64,000 nt of DNA from Streptomyces sp. F001 (GCF_004187715.1 NZ_QZWF01000019.1:1-64000), one strand, 5' to 3'; positions 1 to 9,134 are shown, counted from the stretch's first letter. The notes: generated by a model not told the origin, from the letters alone. Made by a program: numbers and translations.

Positions 1-448
1 GCGGAGCGAACTCCGTCATCACCGCCACCGCCCCACCGAACTCCCCGCCCGCGGAGAGCCCCTGAAGCGCCCTCAGGAAGGTGAGCAGCCAGGGCGCCAG
101 AGCGCCGGCCGTCTCATACGTCGGCAGCACGCCGATCAGTGTCGTCGCGCCCGTCATCAGCCCGATCACCAGGATCAGCACCGGGCGGCGGCCGATCCGG
201 TCGCCCAGCCGCCCGAACAGCGCCGCGCCGACGGGCCGGAAGAAGAACGCCAGCGCGAACGACGCGTACGTCTTCACCAGCGCCTCGACCTCGCTGCCGC
301 CCTCGGGGGTGAAGAAGCGCGCCGCGATGATCGTGGCGAAGTAACCGTAGACGCCGAACTCGTACCACTCGATGAAGTTGCCCACCGATCCCGCGACCAG
401 GGCCCGCCGGGACCGAACCGTGCCCTGATCCTGGAAAGTCGCCTTCAT
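1..448 (-). CDS. MFS transporter, metabolite:H+ symporter type (N-terminal part)
   Basis: The reading frame opens at an ATG (448) and runs off the left edge, so about 149 N-terminal residues are present. The N-terminus has the GNFIEWYEFGVYG stretch typical of the metabolite:H+ symporter group (shikimate, proline/betaine, ketoglutarate and aromatic-acid carriers), followed by the conserved loop GRLGDRIGRRP between the second and third membrane segments. The fragment covers about four membrane helices. Its nearness to protocatechuate genes suggests an aromatic acid or dicarboxylate substrate, but that is inference from context. The C-terminal half lies outside the window. Confidence 0.85.
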   Translation of the reverse strand, partial: MKATFQDQGTVRSRRALVAGSVGNFIEWYEFGVYGYFATIIAARFFTPEGGSEVEALVKTYASFALAFFFRPVGAALFGRLGDRIGRRPVLILVIGLMTGATTLIGVLPTYETAGALAPWLLTFLRALQGLSAGGEFGGAVAVMTEFAP

Positions 449-637
449 TCCCAAGAGTATTGACGGTCGGTGACTCACAGGGGAGCCGGACACGGAACCT
501 TCGCGTCGACCGTCCGTGCCGGCGGCACTCGGTGTCACCCGACACGGCAACAGGTCGCCCGACAGGCCACCGCTCGGGCAACGGGACGGCTACGCTCGGG
601 CCTGTACGTCGTTCGGGCGACTTGGGGAGGTAGCGGG

Positions 638-3316
638 ATGACGGAGGTAGGGCCGACGGCGGCCGCCTCGGGATCCCTGTGGGAGCGCGACCACGAAGTC
701 GCCGCCGTCACCCGGGCGGTCGACACACTCTGCGCCGACCGCTCGTCCTCGGGTGGCCTGCTGATGTTCCGGGGGGAGGCCGGACTCGGCAAGACCGCGC
801 TGCTCGCCGAGACCCGCCGCATCGCCGAGGAACGCGGCTGCACGGTGTGGTCGGCCCGCGGCGGCGAGACCCTCAGGTCCGTCCCCTTCAACGTCGTACG
901 ACAACTGCTCCAGCCCGCCCTCGTGTCGCTGCTGCCCGAGGAGGCCCGCGAGTACCTCGGCGACTGGTACGACATCGCCGGCCCCGCCCTCGGCATAGCG
1001 GACCCCGGCGGGCGGCAGGCCGACCCGCAGGGCGTGTGCGACGGACTCGTCGCCGCCGTGCGCCGGCTGGCCAGGCGGGAATGGCCGCTGGTGCTGCTGA
1101 TCGACGACGCCCACTGGGCCGACCAGGAGACCCTGCAGTGGCTGGCCGCGTTCGCCGAGCGGCTGCACGATCTGTCCGTGCTGGTCGTGGTGGCCCGCCG
1201 GCCGGGCGAGGCCGGCGGTGAGAGCGCCCGCCACCTGGACGCGGTGGCCGCCGCCGGGAGCCGTCCCGAGACCACGCTGAGCGCCCTGACCCCGGACGCC
1301 ACCGCCGGACTCACCCGCACCACCGTCGGCCAGCACGCCGACGCCCCGTTCTGCCGCGAGGTCTGGGCCGTCACCGGCGGCAACCCCTACGAGACCGTCG
1401 AACTCCTCGCCAAGGTGCAGGACAGCGAGCTGGAGCCGACCGAGCCCTCGGCCGGCGAACTGCGCGCCCTGAACCGCTCGGCCCGCGGCGGCGGCCTGGT
1501 CGCCCGCCTGGAAGGGCTCGGCATCGACGCCACCCGGTTCGCCTGGGCGGCCGCCATCCTCGGTACCGGCATCTCCGTCGACCTGGTCGCCCAACTCGCC
1601 ACCATGGGCCACGACGACGCGGTGCGCTGCGCCGAACTGCTGCGCAGCGCCCGTATCCTCACCGCCCCCGACCCGGCGAACACCCGGCCCGGCGGCGGCG
1701 ACCTGGAGTTCGTCCATCCGCTGATCGCCACCGCCGTCTACAACTCCATCCCGGACGCCCTGCGCACCGCCATGCACGGCATCGCCGCCCAGATCGTCAC
1801 CGACTCCGGACTCGGCGCCGCGGCCGCCTCCCGCCACCTGCTCCAGGTCCACCCGGACGACGACGCCGAACTCGTCGACCAACTGCGCGAGGCCGCCCGC
1901 GAGCACCTCGCCGTCGGCGCCCCGGAAGCCGCCCGCCGCTGCCTCGAACGCGCCCTCGAGGAGCCGCCCCGGCCCGAGGTCCACGCGCGCGTGCTCTACG
2001 AGCTGGGCTGCGCCGGCCTGCTGACCGCGCCCGCCACCACCATCGGCCACCTGGGGGCCGCACTCGCCATGCCCGGCCTCGACGGTCCCGCCCGCGTCGA
2101 CGCCGTCTTCCGCCTCTCCCAGGCCCTGCTCCACAACGACCAGCTGGAACAGGCCGTCCGCACCGTCGAGGCCGAGGCCGCCCGGCACGAGGAGGGCCCC
2201 GCCCGGATGCGGCTGCGGGCCGTGCAGTACATGTGGGAGGGCATCTACGCGGGCGAGGCCGCCACCCCCGGCCGCTCCCAGCGCCTCGCCGAGCTGGCCC
2301 GCACCTGTACCGGCCGGGACAACTCCGAACGTGCCCTGCTCATCCTGCGCGCCTTCGACGCCATGACCCACGGCGAGAGTGCCGAGGAGGTCGTCGAGCT
2401 GTGCGACCGGGCCCTCGTCAACGGCCGGCTCGCGCCCGGCCTCGGCTGGACCGACACCCAGTGGGGCGTCGAACTGCTGATGATGCTGGGCAGTTCCTAC
2501 GCCTACGCCGACCGGCTCGACCGCGCGGAGAACCTCTTCGCCGAGGCGCTGCGCACCTACACCACGGCCGGCTGGAGCGGCGGCCACCTCGCCCTGGCCA
2601 ACGCCTTCCTGGGCCTCGCCTTCCGCCGCCAGGGCCGGCTGAAGGACGCCGAGACCGTGCTGCGCGAGTCGCTGCGGCTGGCCGAACGGGTCGGGCGCGG
2701 GCTGCCCCTGTACTGGTCGGCGACCTGCGGACTCGTCGACACCCTGCTGGCCCGCGGCCATGTCGAGGAGGCCTGGACGACGGCCGAGACGTACGGCTTC
2801 GCCCCGCCCTACCCGTCGACCATCGTGCTGCCCGACACCCGTTCCGTGCGCGGCCGGCTGCTGCTCGCCGTGGGCCGCACCGAGGATGGCGTCAACGAAC
2901 TGGAGGCGGCCGAGAAGGCGGCGGCCGCTCGTGGCGGCCACAACCCGGTGCTGGCCCCCTGGACCGTCGACCTCGCTCTCGCCCTCGCCACCGAGGACCC
3001 GGCCCGCGCAGGGCGGCTCGCCGCCGACGCCCGCCGCCAGGCCGAGCGGTTCGGCACCGACACCGCCATCGGCGAGGCCCTGCGCTGCGCCGCCGCCCTG
3101 GAGACCGGCCAGCGCAAGGTACGGCTCGCCGCGCAGGCCGTCACCTACCTGGAGGCCTCACCCTGCCAGTACGAACACGCCGCCGCCCGCATCGAGTACG
3201 GCCTCGCCGCCCGCTCCACGTCCGAGCTCAACCGGGGTCTGACGCTGGCCCGCTCGTGCGGGGCGGACGGCCTGGCGATGCAGGCGCGGCAGGGGCTGGC
3301 GGAGCTGGAGGGGTAG
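638..3316 (+). CDS. LAL-type AAA ATPase/TPR regulator lacking the LuxR DNA-binding domain
   Basis: A protein of 892 residues starting at the ATG behind a GGGGAGG ribosome site. The N-terminus has a Walker A motif (GEAGLGKT, about residue 44) and a Walker B with LVLLIDDAHWAD, as in the large ATP-binding LuxR (LAL/MalT) family. The C-terminal two thirds is Ala/Leu-rich helical repeat sequence with TPR character. LAL proteins normally end in a LuxR-type helix-turn-helix of about 60 residues; here the protein stops at ELEG with no such domain, and nothing resembling it follows the stop. It may act through a partner, or be a LAL sensor that has lost DNA binding. It converges with the pca operon, leaving 23 bp between stops. 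Family assignment is firm; function is open. Confidence 0.85.
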   Translation: MTEVGPTAAASGSLWERDHEVAAVTRAVDTLCADRSSSGGLLMFRGEAGLGKTALLAETRRIAEERGCTVWSARGGETLRSVPFNVVRQLLQPALVSLLPEEAREYLGDWYDIAGPALGIADPGGRQADPQGVCDGLVAAVRRLARREWPLVLLIDDAHWADQETLQWLAAFAERLHDLSVLVVVARRPGEAGGESARHLDAVAAAGSRPETTLSALTPDATAGLTRTTVGQHADAPFCREVWAVTGGNPYETVELLAKVQDSELEPTEPSAGELRALNRSARGGGLVARLEGLGIDATRFAWAAAILGTGISVDLVAQLATMGHDDAVRCAELLRSARILTAPDPANTRPGGGDLEFVHPLIATAVYNSIPDALRTAMHGIAAQIVTDSGLGAAAASRHLLQVHPDDDAELVDQLREAAREHLAVGAPEAARRCLERALEEPPRPEVHARVLYELGCAGLLTAPATTIGHLGAALAMPGLDGPARVDAVFRLSQALLHNDQLEQAVRTVEAEAARHEEGPARMRLRAVQYMWEGIYAGEAATPGRSQRLAELARTCTGRDNSERALLILRAFDAMTHGESAEEVVELCDRALVNGRLAPGLGWTDTQWGVELLMMLGSSYAYADRLDRAENLFAEALRTYTTAGWSGGHLALANAFLGLAFRRQGRLKDAETVLRESLRLAERVGRGLPLYWSATCGLVDTLLARGHVEEAWTTAETYGFAPPYPSTIVLPDTRSVRGRLLLAVGRTEDGVNELEAAEKAAAARGGHNPVLAPWTVDLALALATEDPARAGRLAADARRQAERFGTDTAIGEALRCAAALETGQRKVRLAAQAVTYLEASPCQYEHAAARIEYGLAARSTSELNRGLTLARSCGADGLAMQARQGLAELEG

Positions 3317-3339
3317 CTACGGCGTTACGACCAGCAGGG

Positions 3340-4467
3340 TCACTGTGCTGTGCCGTCCTCCTCCGCCAGCACCCGCTGGGCCGTCGCGAACGCCGAGTTC
3401 GCCGCCGGCACCCCGCAGTACACCGCCGTCTGCAGCAGCACGGCCCCGATCTCCTCGGGCGTGAGCCCGCCCCGGCGGGCCGCCCGCACATGCATGGCCA
3501 GCTCCTCGTAGTGGCCGTGCGCGACCAGCGCGGTCAGCGTGATCATGCTGCGCTCGCGGCGGGAGAGCGTCGGGTCGGTCCAGATCTCGCCCCAGGCGTA
3601 GCGCGAGATGAAGTCCTGGAAGCGGGCCGTGAAAGGGGTCTGCCGTGCCTGCGCCCGGTCGACGTGGGCGTCGCCGAGCACCTCCCGGCGGACCTCCATG
3701 CCGCGTCGGGCGGCTCCGTCGAAGTGCGCCCGCAGGGCGGTCAGAACCGCCTCGGGGCATTGCGCGGGCGCCAGATGCGAAGCCCCCGGGATCTCCACGA
3801 GCGCGGCTCCCGGCACGGCGTCCGCGATCTCCCGCAGATGCGCGGGCGGCGTCGCCGGATCGTCCCGCCCGGCGATCAGCAGCGTGGGCGCGGAGATCTG
3901 CGCGAGCCGGTCCCGCAGGTCGAAGGCGGCGAGCGCGTCACAGCAGGCCGCGTACGCCGCCGGGTCGGCGTCCCGGTGGTCCTGGACCAGCCGGGGCACG
4001 GTGAACCCCGGTGTGAACCAGCGGGCGGCCGCGCCCTCGGCGAGCGAGGCCAGTCCCTCGCGGCGCACCAGCGCGGCCCGCTCCTCCCACGGCTGCGCAC
4101 CGTTGAAGTGGGCCGACGAGCAGATCACGGCCAGGGACGACACCCGCTCCGGGTGATGCACCGCCAGCTGCAGGCCCACCGCACCGCCCAGCGACACACC
4201 GGCGTACGCGAACCGCTCGACACCGAGCGAGTCGGCGAGCGCGAGCACCAGGTCGGCGAGGTCACCGACGGTGGCGCCGGGCCCGATCAGTTCCGCCGCC
4301 GAACCTCCGTGTCCCGGCAGGTCCCAGCGGACCACCCGGTGGGTGACGGACAGCTCGGGCGCGACCCTGTCCCACAGGGCGTGGGAGGTGCCCAGCGACG
4401 GCCCGAGCAGCAGTGGGGGAGCCGAAGCGGGGCCCTCGGCCCGGTGGTTGAGGAGTTTCCCGATCAA
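3340..4467 (-). CDS. pcaL: Fused 3-oxoadipate enol-lactonase / 4-carboxymuconolactone decarboxylase
   Basis: A protein of 375 residues that joins two steps of protocatechuate breakdown. The first 250 residues are an alpha/beta hydrolase (PcaD) with nucleophile elbow GVSLGG, an acid residue in GRDDPATP and a histidine in GASHLAP. The rest is a carboxymuconolactone decarboxylase (PcaC) domain with the HYEELAMH and YCGVP motifs. It converts 4-carboxymuconolactone to 3-oxoadipate via the enol-lactone. Translation starts at a TTG that overlaps the pcaB stop as TTGA, with a GGAG site just before it. This is the last gene of the pcaHGBL operon. The fusion is the usual actinobacterial arrangement. 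Confidence 0.95.
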   Translation of the reverse strand: MIGKLLNHRAEGPASAPPLLLGPSLGTSHALWDRVAPELSVTHRVVRWDLPGHGGSAAELIGPGATVGDLADLVLALADSLGVERFAYAGVSLGGAVGLQLAVHHPERVSSLAVICSSAHFNGAQPWEERAALVRREGLASLAEGAAARWFTPGFTVPRLVQDHRDADPAAYAACCDALAAFDLRDRLAQISAPTLLIAGRDDPATPPAHLREIADAVPGAALVEIPGASHLAPAQCPEAVLTALRAHFDGAARRGMEVRREVLGDAHVDRAQARQTPFTARFQDFISRYAWGEIWTDPTLSRRERSMITLTALVAHGHYEELAMHVRAARRGGLTPEEIGAVLLQTAVYCGVPAANSAFATAQRVLAEEDGTAQ

Positions 4468-5822
4468 CGTCGCTCCAGAGAAAGGTCGGTGAGGGTGCCG
4501 GCGGAGCCGGTGTAGTGGGTGGGGTCGGTGAGCTCGCGCAGGTCGGTTCCCTTCAACTCAGGCTCCTCGGCGAGGAGTTCGGCGAGCGGGCGTCCTTCGG
4601 TGGACGTGCGCCCGGCGAGCCGCGTGAGCAGCTCCTTCGCTCGGGCCCGCCCCAGCAGCGGAGCCAGTTCGGCGGACAGCCGCTCCGAGACGATCAGTCC
4701 GTGCGTGAGATCCAGATGCTCCCGCATGACGTCCGGGTGGACCCGCAGCCCCTCGGCCAGGTCGGCGGCGTCGCGTGCGGCCCCACCGGTCAGTCGCAGC
4801 AGATCCCGCAGCGGCTCCCACTCCGCGTGCCAGGCCCCGGCCGGCCGCTCGTCCTCGGCGGCCGGCGCCCCGTAGAGCGTGGCTGCGAGCTGCGGTGCGC
4901 GCCGCGCTGCGGCGGCGATCAGGGTGGACCGTACGGGATTGGCCTTGTGCGGCATCGCCGACGAACCCCCGCCACCGCTCTCCGTGACCTCGGCGATCTC
5001 GGTGCGGGACAGGGTGAGCACATCCACGGCGATCTTGCCGAGCGCCCCGGCCGTGAAGGCCAGACATCCGGCGAGGTCGGCGATCGGCGTGCGCAGCGTG
5101 TGCCAGGGCAGGACCGGTGGCCGCAGGCCGAGTTCGCGGGCGTACGCCGCCGGCAGGGCGGTCGGCTCGCTCACCCCGTACGCGCCGAACGCCGCCAACG
5201 TCCCGGCCGCCCCGCCGAGTTGAGCGGGCAGCCCGTCCCGTACGGCCGCCACCCGGTCCCGTGCGTCCAGTACCAGCGACCGCCAGCCGGCCGCCTTCAG
5301 CCCGAACGTCGTCGGGACGGCGTGCTGGGTGAGGGTGCGTCCGGGCATCACGGTGTCGCGGTGCTCGGCGGCCAGCCGGGCCAGCGCCCGCTCCACGCGG
5401 GCGAGATCGGCCAGGACGAGGTCCAGGGCGCGCGTCGCGACCAGCATCGTCGCCGTGTCCATGATGTCCTGGCTGGTCGCACCCCGATGGACATACGGCC
5501 CGTACTCCGCACCGACCGCCTTCGTCAGGTCGGCGACCAGCGGGATGACCGGGTTGCCGCCCCCGCGGGCGCGCTCCGCCAGCGACCGTACGTCGAAGCG
5601 GTCGGCGTGGGCCGCCTCGGTCACGGCCGTGGCGGCCTCGGCCGTGGCCAGTCCCAGCGAGGCCTGTGCGCGGGTCAGGGCGGCCTCCGCGTCGAGCAGC
5701 GCCTGGAGGTATGCGGTGTCGCTCGTCGCGGACGCGGCAGGGGAGCCTGCCCACCCAGGGGCGAGCAGGCCGGGTTCGGGAACGGCTGGGGGCACCTCCC
5801 GCCCGAAGGGTGGGTGAGTCAC
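4464..5822 (-). CDS. pcaB: 3-carboxy-cis,cis-muconate cycloisomerase
   Basis: A protein of 452 residues of the fumarase/aspartase superfamily. The superfamily signature GSSAMPHKAN lies at residues 286-295, and HRGATSQDIMDT near 112-123 is the second conserved block. It lactonises 3-carboxymuconate, the product of PcaGH, to 4-carboxymuconolactone. The open frame extends far upstream, but the GTG at 5822 overlaps the pcaG stop as GTGA and gives the normal family length, so that start was chosen. The N-terminus carries about 30 Pro/Gly-rich residues before the enzyme core. Confidence 0.95.
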   Translation of the reverse strand: MTHPPFGREVPPAVPEPGLLAPGWAGSPAASATSDTAYLQALLDAEAALTRAQASLGLATAEAATAVTEAAHADRFDVRSLAERARGGGNPVIPLVADLTKAVGAEYGPYVHRGATSQDIMDTATMLVATRALDLVLADLARVERALARLAAEHRDTVMPGRTLTQHAVPTTFGLKAAGWRSLVLDARDRVAAVRDGLPAQLGGAAGTLAAFGAYGVSEPTALPAAYARELGLRPPVLPWHTLRTPIADLAGCLAFTAGALGKIAVDVLTLSRTEIAEVTESGGGGSSAMPHKANPVRSTLIAAAARRAPQLAATLYGAPAAEDERPAGAWHAEWEPLRDLLRLTGGAARDAADLAEGLRVHPDVMREHLDLTHGLIVSERLSAELAPLLGRARAKELLTRLAGRTSTEGRPLAELLAEEPELKGTDLRELTDPTHYTGSAGTLTDLSLERR

Positions 5823-6424
5823 CGGAACTCCAGGAAGACCGTCTCGCCTTCGCCCTGAAGGCGGATGTCGAAACGGTAGGTGCCGTCGCCGTCCGCGCGG
5901 GCGATCAGCGTGTCGCGGCGCGCCTCGGGCAGCTGGGACAGCAGCGGGTCCGCGGCGAGCGCGGCATCGTCGCCCGGCAGGTAGATCCGGGTGAACAGGT
6001 GAACGAGCAGCCCGCGCGCGAAGACACACACGCTGAGGTACGGTGCGCTCTGCCCGCGTGCCCCGGGCCGCAGCGTGCGCGCGGTCCAGTGACCGTTGAC
6101 GTCGGTCTGGATGCGGCCCCAGCCGGTGAACTCCACCCCGTTGCGCCCCAGGAAGCCGCCGCCGGCCGGGTCGCGCCGCATCGATCCGTCGACCTGCGGC
6201 AGGTCGCCGTCCGGGTCGGGGCCCCACAGCTCCACGAACGCGTCCGGCAGCGGCTTGCCCTCGCCGTCGAGCACGTAACCCTGCAGGGCGATGGTGTCCG
6301 GGTGGCCGACCGGGGCGATGTCGCCGCCGCCGGGGAAGGGCAGGGCGTGGCCGTAGAAGGGGCCCACCGTGTGCGACGGAGTGGGGAGCACGGTCTCCGG
6401 GCGGCTCGTGTCGATCTTCGTCAT
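5819..6424 (-). CDS. pcaG: Protocatechuate 3,4-dioxygenase alpha subunit
   Basis: A protein of 201 residues with the intradiol dioxygenase fold (PSHTVGPFYGHALPF at the N-terminus, then the beta-sandwich core). The alpha subunit pairs with PcaH and lacks the full set of iron ligands. Together they open the protocatechuate ring between the hydroxyls. It starts 6 bp after the pcaH stop and overlaps pcaB by four bases, so the genes are surely translated from one message. Confidence 0.95.
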   Translation of the reverse strand: MTKIDTSRPETVLPTPSHTVGPFYGHALPFPGGGDIAPVGHPDTIALQGYVLDGEGKPLPDAFVELWGPDPDGDLPQVDGSMRRDPAGGGFLGRNGVEFTGWGRIQTDVNGHWTARTLRPGARGQSAPYLSVCVFARGLLVHLFTRIYLPGDDAALAADPLLSQLPEARRDTLIARADGDGTYRFDIRLQGEGETVFLEFR

Positions 6425-6430
6425 GGCAGG

Positions 6431-7204
6431 TCAGCGCCCTTCCTCGAGCCAGGTGGCGTTCGGCCCGTCGAGCACGATGTCCCAGTGGTAGCCCATCGAG
6501 AACTCCGGGACCGACAGGCTGTGGTCGTACGTCGCGACCAGCCGCTGCCGGGCCGCGTCGTCCGTCACCGACTGGATGATCGGGTCGTACGGGAACAGCG
6601 GGTCGTTCGGAAAGTACATCTGCGTCACGAGCCGCTGGGTGAACGCCGTACCGAACAGCGAGAAGTGGATGTGGGCCGGCCGCCAGGCGTTGAGGTGCTG
6701 GCGCCACGGGTAAGGGCCCGGCTGAACGGTGGTGAATGTGTAGCAGCCGCTGTCGTCGGTCAGCGTGCGGCCGACACCCGTGAAGTTGGGGTCCAGCGGG
6801 GCGTCGTGCTGCTCGCGCCGGTGGGCGTACCGGCCCGCCGAGTTGGCCTGCCAGATCTCGATCAGCTGGCCCCGGATCGGGCGACCGCCCCGGTCCAGCA
6901 GCCGGCCGGAGACGGTGATGCGCTCGCCGATCGGCTCGCCGGTGTGCTGCCGCGTCAGGTCGTTGTCGATCTCGGTGATGTCCCGCTCGCCGAAGGCGGG
7001 GGAGGCCAGCTCCACCAGCTCCGGATCCCTGGCCACGTCTATCGCGACCAACGGCTGCTTGGGGTGCCGCAGCAGCGAGGAGCGGTACGGGGCGTAGTCG
7101 CGGCGCGGATGGTGCTCGACGGGACCGCCGTCGGCGACCCGCTTCTCGTACGCGGCGTGCTCGGCCGCGATCTCCTGGTCGATGTCGTGCTGGGTGAGAG
7201 CCAT
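6431..7204 (-). CDS. pcaH: Protocatechuate 3,4-dioxygenase beta subunit
   Basis: A protein of 257 residues and the catalytic subunit of the ferric intradiol dioxygenase. The four expected Fe(III) ligands can be placed at Tyr126 (GRYAHR), Tyr165 (PGPYPWR), His178 and His180 (RPAHIHFS). The ATG at 7204 (MALTQHDID) was chosen over an in-frame start 24 codons upstream, because the extension is unlike the family and would cover the promoter region. First gene of pcaHGBL. In S. coelicolor, from memory, pcaIJF come before pcaH; they are absent at this locus. Confidence 0.95.
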   Translation of the reverse strand: MALTQHDIDQEIAAEHAAYEKRVADGGPVEHHPRRDYAPYRSSLLRHPKQPLVAIDVARDPELVELASPAFGERDITEIDNDLTRQHTGEPIGERITVSGRLLDRGGRPIRGQLIEIWQANSAGRYAHRREQHDAPLDPNFTGVGRTLTDDSGCYTFTTVQPGPYPWRQHLNAWRPAHIHFSLFGTAFTQRLVTQMYFPNDPLFPYDPIIQSVTDDAARQRLVATYDHSLSVPEFSMGYHWDIVLDGPNATWLEEGR

Positions 7205-7274
7205 GAGGTTCCTACTGTTCGAGCTTCGCAGCGGTCCTGACGGTGATCGACAAGCCCCATCTCTTCCGATCTCC

Positions 7275-7296
7275 ATTGCTCAGGGCACTGAGCAAT
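7275..7296. promoter_or_regulatory. Perfect 9-bp inverted repeat in the pcaH-pcaV intergenic region
   Basis: ATTGCTCAG and CTGAGCAAT flank a 4-nt spacer, giving a perfect 22-bp dyad about 70 bp upstream of the pcaH ATG. Size and position suit a MarR-type operator for the divergent regulator. Assignment to that regulator is inference. Confidence 0.6.
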
Positions 7297-7407
7297 TCAG
7301 TGAACTTTCCTTCACGTTTCCACTCGTGTCCGCCGACGTCAAGACCTGAGGCTACGCTCCGCTCGATGACCGGCCTGCTGAAGACAGGCGCACCATGGCG
7401 CGATATC

Positions 7408-7421
7408 GTCAGTGCACTGAC
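7408..7421. promoter_or_regulatory. Perfect 14-bp palindrome upstream of pcaV
   Basis: GTCAGTGCACTGAC is fully self-complementary and ends 23 bp before the MarR ATG. It shares CAGTG/CACTG elements with the dyad region near pcaH (CACTGAGC) and could be a second, autoregulatory operator. Confidence 0.55.
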
Positions 7422-7444
7422 CGAATCGACCACGGGGAGCGGAC

Positions 7445-7909
7445 ATGGCCGCGGTGGACCTCGCCAACCACCCCGGGCACCTGGCCCGGCGATTGCAGCA
7501 GGCGCACCACCTGCTGTGGAACACGATGGTCTCCGAGGAGATCACCTCGCCGCAGTTCGCCGTCCTCAACGCCCTCGTCGACGAGCCGGACCTGGACCAG
7601 CGCACGGTGGGGGAGCGGGTGGGGCTCGACCGGTCCACCACCGCCGAGGTGATCAGCCGGCTCGGCCGCCGGGGGCTGCTGGACAAGGTCCGCGACCCGC
7701 AGGACGGCCGCCGCTTCCTGCTGTGCCTGACCGAGGAGGGCCTGCGCACCCATCGCAAGCTGTCGGTGCGCACGGCCCGGATGAACCAGGTCTTCCTGGC
7801 TCCGCTCTCCGCCGCCGAGCAGACCCAGTTCCTCGGTCTCCTCCGCCGGGTCTCGGACGCCGTCGAGGAGCTCCGCAACCCCGTGGAACCCTTCGTCGCC
7901 CAGCCCTGA
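7445..7909 (+). CDS. pcaV: MarR-family regulator of protocatechuate catabolism
   Basis: A protein of 154 residues with a winged helix-turn-helix: the recognition region runs from about residue 38 (ITSPQFAVLNAL) to 95, and contains RSTTAEVISRLGRRGLL and the wing DPQDGRR. It is divergent from pcaHGBL across 240 bp with two dyads. In S. coelicolor the MarR protein PcaV, also divergent from the pca genes, represses them and is released by protocatechuate; orthology is inferred from position and family. A GGGGAG site precedes the ATG. Confidence 0.85.
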   Translation: MAAVDLANHPGHLARRLQQAHHLLWNTMVSEEITSPQFAVLNALVDEPDLDQRTVGERVGLDRSTTAEVISRLGRRGLLDKVRDPQDGRRFLLCLTEEGLRTHRKLSVRTARMNQVFLAPLSAAEQTQFLGLLRRVSDAVEELRNPVEPFVAQP

Positions 7910-8917
7910 TCAGGCCTTTGCCAGCACCACCCACACCTGGCCCGTGGCGAAGTTCACCGGCGCGCCCCGCTCGGTCGTGAACCGGGTGTCGTCGTCGGCC
8001 GACGCGCGCTTCCAGTGCACGTCGTACGCCCTCCCGTCACGCAGCACCGTCGCCTTCCCCGAGCCGACGGTCTCGGTGTACGGCGTGTTGTTGCCCCGGG
8101 AGTCGAAGTACTCGGACGGGCGCAGCCGCACGTACTGCACGACGACCGTCGCGGGAGCCACCCGCGCGCCGTCGGTCGTCACCATGGCCGTCCCGTCCAT
8201 CGCGACCAGATAGCGGTCGTGGTCCTCGGACCAGGTGAAGGTGAAGCGGGCCGCCGGGTAGCGCACCGTCCGGGTCGTCTCCGCCGTGCCGCCGGCCGGC
8301 GGGGCGCCGTAGGTGAAGCCGGGGGCGAGAGCGTCCGGACCCGGAGCCGAGGGCAGCAGTCGCAGCGGGCGCAGATACAGGTTGTGCGGGGCGGGCCTTT
8401 CCTTGGCGCGGTAGTAGGCGCCGGGCGTGCGGTCGGGCGGCTCGGCGCGCAGCGGCGCCCGGTCGATCAGCGGCAGCAGCTTGCGCTGTGCGCCGGAGAA
8501 GGCGAGCGTGGGCCGGCCGAACTGGCGCAGCAGTTCCAGATCGCTCTCGCGGGCGCTGCGCACCGGCCCGACGGTCTCCGGCAGCCTGGTCGCGTACACC
8601 GCCATCAGCCGGCTCAGCCCGCCCTCGACCTGCTCGACGTACACGATGTCCGCTTCGCCCAGGCCGGTGTGCGGCCGCGCCCTGCGCGCGTTGTCGATCT
8701 TCACGGCGAGCACCGAACCGACATCGCCGATGTCACTGTCCTCCGGGCTCGGCACCGGCTCCGGCTCCGGCACGGGCGGCGGCCGGTCGTCGGGCGGTGG
8801 TCCGCCGCCGTTCGTGCAGCCTGCTGTCAGGACGGCCGTCATCGCCGCGGCCAGCAGCACCGCCGTCCTGGCGGCACGCCGCACCCGCGCCCTGCGCTCC
8901 ATGCCCACCGTCGCCAC
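7910..8917 (-). CDS. DUF3048 (YerB-like) lipoprotein
   Basis: A protein of 335 residues. An Arg-rich N-terminus, a hydrophobic stretch and a lipobox (LTAGC, Cys34) mark it as a lipoprotein anchored outside the membrane. Pro-rich linker sequence follows (residues 38-56), then the DUF3048 core with the conserved KIDNA and the VGPVRSARESDLELL block. The GTG at 8917, with a GGGAG site upstream, was preferred to the ATG at 8902. Function of the family is unknown. The stop is one base from the pcaV stop (convergent). Confidence 0.85.
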   Translation of the reverse strand: MATVGMERRARVRRAARTAVLLAAAMTAVLTAGCTNGGGPPPDDRPPPVPEPEPVPSPEDSDIGDVGSVLAVKIDNARRARPHTGLGEADIVYVEQVEGGLSRLMAVYATRLPETVGPVRSARESDLELLRQFGRPTLAFSGAQRKLLPLIDRAPLRAEPPDRTPGAYYRAKERPAPHNLYLRPLRLLPSAPGPDALAPGFTYGAPPAGGTAETTRTVRYPAARFTFTWSEDHDRYLVAMDGTAMVTTDGARVAPATVVVQYVRLRPSEYFDSRGNNTPYTETVGSGKATVLRDGRAYDVHWKRASADDDTRFTTERGAPVNFATGQVWVVLAKA

Positions 8918-9134
8918 CCACCCACTCCCGCGTCCCTGATTGTGCGCTTATCGGCTCATCGCTCGCCATACCTGAGCAGATCCGGTCACTCGGCGGTGCG
9001 AGATGCGCCAACGGCTCGCAGTGAGTACTCCGATCGGCCCAGGCGGGGCCGCGCGGTTCGACACGGGTGGCCCGGGTACCCGGGCGGCACCGCAGGACGG
9101 GCAACCGTGGAGGCGACGGAGGGAGCGCGGGGCG

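Noticed and set aside
590..2941. Long minus-strand open frame of 783 codons opposite the LAL ATPase
   Set aside because: It is antisense to a gene with clear Walker motifs; its product is low-complexity Gly/Ala/Val/Gln-rich, as expected of a shadow frame in very GC-rich DNA.
5823..6707. N-terminal extension of PcaB to 747 residues
   Set aside because: It would run through pcaG in another frame; the GTG overlapping the pcaG stop gives the normal length.
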